Below are positions 5,949 to 8,201 of a DNA stretch of 8,201 nucleotides, piece by piece. Under the pieces are notes generated by a model. The model saw nothing but the letters and a program-made list of their open reading frames with translations. It did no database searches and had not been told where the DNA came from. The translations under genes were made by a program, and so were the position numbers. The stretch's first letter is position 1, and each line of letters begins with the position of its first letter. This DNA is from TH-plancto1 sp031431195 (GTDB taxonomy: Bacteria > Planctomycetota > Planctomycetia > Planctomycetales > Planctomycetaceae). The stretch covers positions 1 to 8,201 of the forward strand of contig JANPCU010000159.1 of the NCBI GenBank assembly GCA_031431195.1, written 5' to 3'.

Positions 5949-5954
5949 ACCAGG

Positions 5955-6875
5955 ATGCCACTCTACTTTATACCGACGACTCCTCTCCGCCGCCGCTTGG
6001 GATTCACGCTGATCGAACTACTGGTCGTGATTGCAATCATTGCCGTCTTGATTTCGTTGTTGCTCCCCGCTGTCCAACAGGCTCGGGAGGCCGCCCGAAG
6101 GACGCAGTGCTTGAACCAGCTCAAGCAGATCGGTCTCGCTCTGCACAACTACCACGATGCCCATCTCAAGTTTCCAGCCGGCTGGGTGTCGAGCGATTTC
6201 AATGGTTTCAGCTGGATGGCTCAAATCCTCCCCCAAATGGATCAGGGAAATCTCTACTCGGCGATCGTCTTCGAAGAGCCCTGCTATTGGAATCCTGCCA
6301 ATCTCAAGGTCATGCAGACACCACTTGGTATCTATCGCTGCCCTTCGGACAGCAGCCCACCGCAATTCGATCAATGGAGTTCGATTACGGGTCGTTCCGT
6401 ACAACGCCAAGCAGTTTCTAACTATGTGGGCAACTTGGGATCCACTCCTTTCCCTGACAATACAACGGTCCATTTCCCGACCGATGGCCCCTTCTTCCTG
6501 AACAGCAGCATCTCGATACGAGACATCACAGATGGAACTTCCAACACATTTCTGGCGGGCGAGCGGAAGTGGGTCGGAATACATCAGCCGTCGGGACTTC
6601 CCAATTTAGGAGACGCGTATTGGGCGGCAACCACGGACGATTGGATTCAGGATATCTTGGGCACGGCGGGAGTAAACCTCAACTCAAAACCAGGTCGTTC
6701 ACCCCAATTCAGCAGCCGCCACATGGGCGGCGCTAGCTTTCTGTTCGCTGATGGCAGCGTTCACTTCTTGGGCGATTCTCTCGATTCTGTGGAGGGAGCG
6801 ACCACACCCAGTGCGATGGGAACCTACCAGCGATTGGCCAGCATCAAGGATGGTCAGCCGGTTGGAGAGTTCTAA
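5955..6875 (+). CDS. DUF1559 prepilin-like protein 2
   Basis: The 306-residue protein has a leader MPLYFIPTTPLRRRLG with a basic RRR, then FTLIELLVVIAIIAVLIS, the prepilin peptidase site after G16 with conserved Glu at mature position 5. LLPAVQQAREAARRTQCLNQ, the NYHDAHLKFPAGW segment, YRCPSDSSP, a IRDITDGTSNTFLAGE motif and the C-terminal FLFADGSVHFLGDSLDS complete the DUF1559 pattern. It should be inserted by Sec with the N-terminal helix in the membrane and the body outside the cytoplasm, like a pseudopilin; the biological role of the family is unknown. Unlike DUF1559 gene 1, its leader has no simple sequence repeat and it is in frame from a strong start. It lies 98 bases after the GYF_2 gene and 35 bases before the HEAT-repeat gene, consistent with one operon. 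Confidence 0.92.
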   Translation: MPLYFIPTTPLRRRLGFTLIELLVVIAIIAVLISLLLPAVQQAREAARRTQCLNQLKQIGLALHNYHDAHLKFPAGWVSSDFNGFSWMAQILPQMDQGNLYSAIVFEEPCYWNPANLKVMQTPLGIYRCPSDSSPPQFDQWSSITGRSVQRQAVSNYVGNLGSTPFPDNTTVHFPTDGPFFLNSSISIRDITDGTSNTFLAGERKWVGIHQPSGLPNLGDAYWAATTDDWIQDILGTAGVNLNSKPGRSPQFSSRHMGGASFLFADGSVHFLGDSLDSVEGATTPSAMGTYQRLASIKDGQPVGEF

Positions 6876-6910
6876 ACGAGAGTCGAATCACTCAATTCTG
6901 TAGAAAATAT

Positions 6911-8074
6911 ATGTGGTCACGAATCGTCCTCCGACTCTCCTTGCTGCCGACAGGCTGGCGTGTCCGCGCGGCTACCAAACTGCGGCATGAGGCGAAGGTG
7001 CCGCACATCCTTAGTCTGATCGCGTGCCTGAACGACGCCGATGACCAGGTTCGAAGTGCCGTGCGAGAGTCTCTCGCCGCAATCGGTCCAGCTTGTGTCC
7101 CCGCACTCCTCGGACGTTTGACGAGCGGCCCGCCTGAAGGACGATCCGCTGCTGCACGAATGCTCGGCCATTTCAAAGTGTCCGCCACAATCCTCGTCCC
7201 AATCATATCGCAATGCCTGAGTGATTCGGATAGTGCCTTGCGACAATCCGCCGCGATGGCCTTGGGGCAAATGGGGTCACACGCTCGTGATGCAGTCCCT
7301 GACTTGCGGCGGAGGATTACCGACAGCCAGCCCTTGGTCGTCATGGCCGCGATCGTCGCCCTTGGGAGTATTGGAACCGACGCTCAAGAGGCAATCCCAC
7401 AACTCCTCGAACAACTTTCTCACAGCGAACGCCGCGTACGCGATGCAGCTGCCGCCGCACTTGGCCAAATCGGGCCTTCATCGCCAGCAATTGTGCCGGA
7501 GCTTATCCAAAAACTGTTTCATCGAGAGGCCATCGTACGTGCAGGAGCAGCAACCGCGCTGGCTGGTCTGGGTTCTAAGGCATCCGATGCCGTCCCAGTG
7601 TTGCTTCAACAGTTGGAGGACCAACACGTGAGTGTCCGGCTTGCAGTCGTCAACGCATTCGTACAGATCGGCCTTGGTGCAGCCAGCGTTATTCCTCAAC
7701 TGATCCAACTCTTGCAAGACAGAGAATGGAAAATCCGAGAAGCAGCGTCACGGGCCATTATTCCGCACGGCCAGTATGGACGACGAGCAGTCCCGGCACT
7801 TATCCCCCTACTCACCGATCAGCACGGGCGAGTCCAATTGTCGTCCATGGAAGCGTTAACCGCAATCGGACCAGCTGCTCGCCACGCAGCACTCCCGGCA
7901 TTTGAGCTTCTTCTTGATAAACACCCGTCATTACGTGAAGCGGCAAGAAAATATTTTGAGAGACTGTCCGGTTCACTGACAGACTTCATGCCTTACTTGA
8001 ACGAACAACTTGATTCACATCACTCGGAACGATCCCAAGCGGCGCTGATTACCATCAATGCGGTAGGCAGGTAG
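6911..8074 (+). CDS. HEAT-repeat protein
   Basis: The 387-residue product is almost entirely tandem helical repeats of about 30-35 residues with the HEAT/PBS-lyase pattern: V-P-x-L-I/L...L-x-D-x-x-x-x-V-R-x-x-A-A-x-A-L-G-x-I-G. Around nine or ten units run from residue 31 to about 350, for example AVRESLAAIGP (50-60), QSAAMALGQMG (112-122), RDAAAAALGQIG (177-188) and LSSMEALTAIG (310-320). Such alpha-solenoids are protein-binding scaffolds; the partner is unknown. The first 25 residues are basic and mildly hydrophobic, but not a clear signal peptide, so a cytoplasmic location is likely. The ATG at 6911 follows the DUF1559 gene by 35 bases and has no good Shine-Dalgarno, so coupling to upstream translation is possible. 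It is the last gene of the apparent operon and converges on the 5S rRNA gene. Confidence 0.88.
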   Translation: MWSRIVLRLSLLPTGWRVRAATKLRHEAKVPHILSLIACLNDADDQVRSAVRESLAAIGPACVPALLGRLTSGPPEGRSAAARMLGHFKVSATILVPIISQCLSDSDSALRQSAAMALGQMGSHARDAVPDLRRRITDSQPLVVMAAIVALGSIGTDAQEAIPQLLEQLSHSERRVRDAAAAALGQIGPSSPAIVPELIQKLFHREAIVRAGAATALAGLGSKASDAVPVLLQQLEDQHVSVRLAVVNAFVQIGLGAASVIPQLIQLLQDREWKIREAASRAIIPHGQYGRRAVPALIPLLTDQHGRVQLSSMEALTAIGPAARHAALPAFELLLDKHPSLREAARKYFERLSGSLTDFMPYLNEQLDSHHSERSQAALITINAVGR

Positions 8075-8078
8075 ATAC

Positions 8079-8118
8079 AAAAAAACACCTCGCGGAGATT
8101 GCTCTTCGCGAGGTGTTT
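8079..8118 (-). terminator. Intrinsic terminator of the rRNA operon
   Basis: AAACACCTCGCG (8083-8094) pairs perfectly with CGCGAGGTGTTT (8107-8118), a 12-bp stem, with a possible GAG/CTC extension in the loop. Read on the minus strand, the stem is followed by seven Ts (plus-strand A 8079-8085), the hallmark of a rho-independent terminator. It lies just after the 3' end of 5S rRNA. On the plus strand the T-run after the stem is missing, but the hairpin could still slow transcription leaving the HEAT-repeat gene, whose stop is only 8 bases before the stem. Confidence 0.9.
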
Positions 8119-8122
8119 AAAA

Positions 8123-8201
8123 GTTCCCGGCAATGACCTATTTTCACGCCTTGCGGCACTATCGTGGGCCCCAGCAGCTTAACGGTCGTGTTCGGAATGG
8201 G
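8123..8201 (-). rRNA. rrf: 5S ribosomal RNA, 3' part (cut by window edge)
   Basis: Read on the minus strand, the last 79 bases begin CCCATTCCGAACACGACCGT, the strongly conserved 5S loop, followed by TAAGCTGCTGGGGCCCACGA and ending TAGGTCATTGCCGGGAA. This is the 3' two-thirds of 5S rRNA. The mature 3' end is set at about 8123 by the usual GCCGGGAA end; it could be off by a few bases. The 5' part, and presumably 23S rRNA, lie beyond the window. Confidence 0.93.

Noticed and set aside
5886..5954. Earlier ATG start for DUF1559 protein 2
   Set aside because: The GAGGA site is well placed for ATG 5955, which already gives a complete prepilin leader.

Overview
The window looks like chromosomal DNA from a planctomycete. 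Two genes encode DUF1559 proteins with a type IV prepilin-like N-terminus (GFTLIELLVVIAII...), a family greatly expanded in Planctomycetes. They sit beside a GYF_2/DUF4339 membrane protein and a HEAT-repeat protein, and the intergenic DNA is rich in palindromic repeats. The assignment rests on gene content; genus cannot be told.

Layout. (1) 1-50, minus: the first codons of an IS5-type transposase cut by the window edge, then about 490 bases with no convincing gene. (2) 541-1910, plus: a membrane-anchored Swt1-like HEPN protein with a C-terminal zinc ribbon, overlapping by GTGA a MobA/MocA-like nucleotidyltransferase. The second gene carries a small in-frame palindromic insert and takes its stop codon from a large palindrome. 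(3) 2007-2477, minus: a four-helix membrane protein, convergent with the nucleotidyltransferase. (4) 2478-3413: nearly 1 kb of non-coding, repeat-rich DNA with several strong inverted repeats. (5) 3414-8074, plus: a candidate sigma70-type promoter and what looks like one operon: DUF1559 protein 1, a small winged-helix-like ORF joined or adjacent to a GYF_2 membrane protein, DUF1559 protein 2, and a HEAT-repeat protein. (6) 8079-8201, minus: the 3' part of 5S rRNA and its terminator, converging on the operon.

The most notable observation is in the operon. DUF1559 gene 1 has a good Shine-Dalgarno and ATG, followed by (AC)11 inside the prepilin leader. As sequenced, the ATG frame hits a stop, while the conserved prepilin frame has no start codon of its own before a TTG inside the signal. 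Removing one AC unit restores a 331-residue prepilin with a Thr-His repeat leader. That is the layout of a phase-variable contingency locus caught OFF. The next gene is split at a C7 run and would be rejoined by losing one C. Two slippage-prone tracts in consecutive genes of a surface or pilin-like operon suggest phase variation. Sequencing error or programmed frameshifting remain possible.
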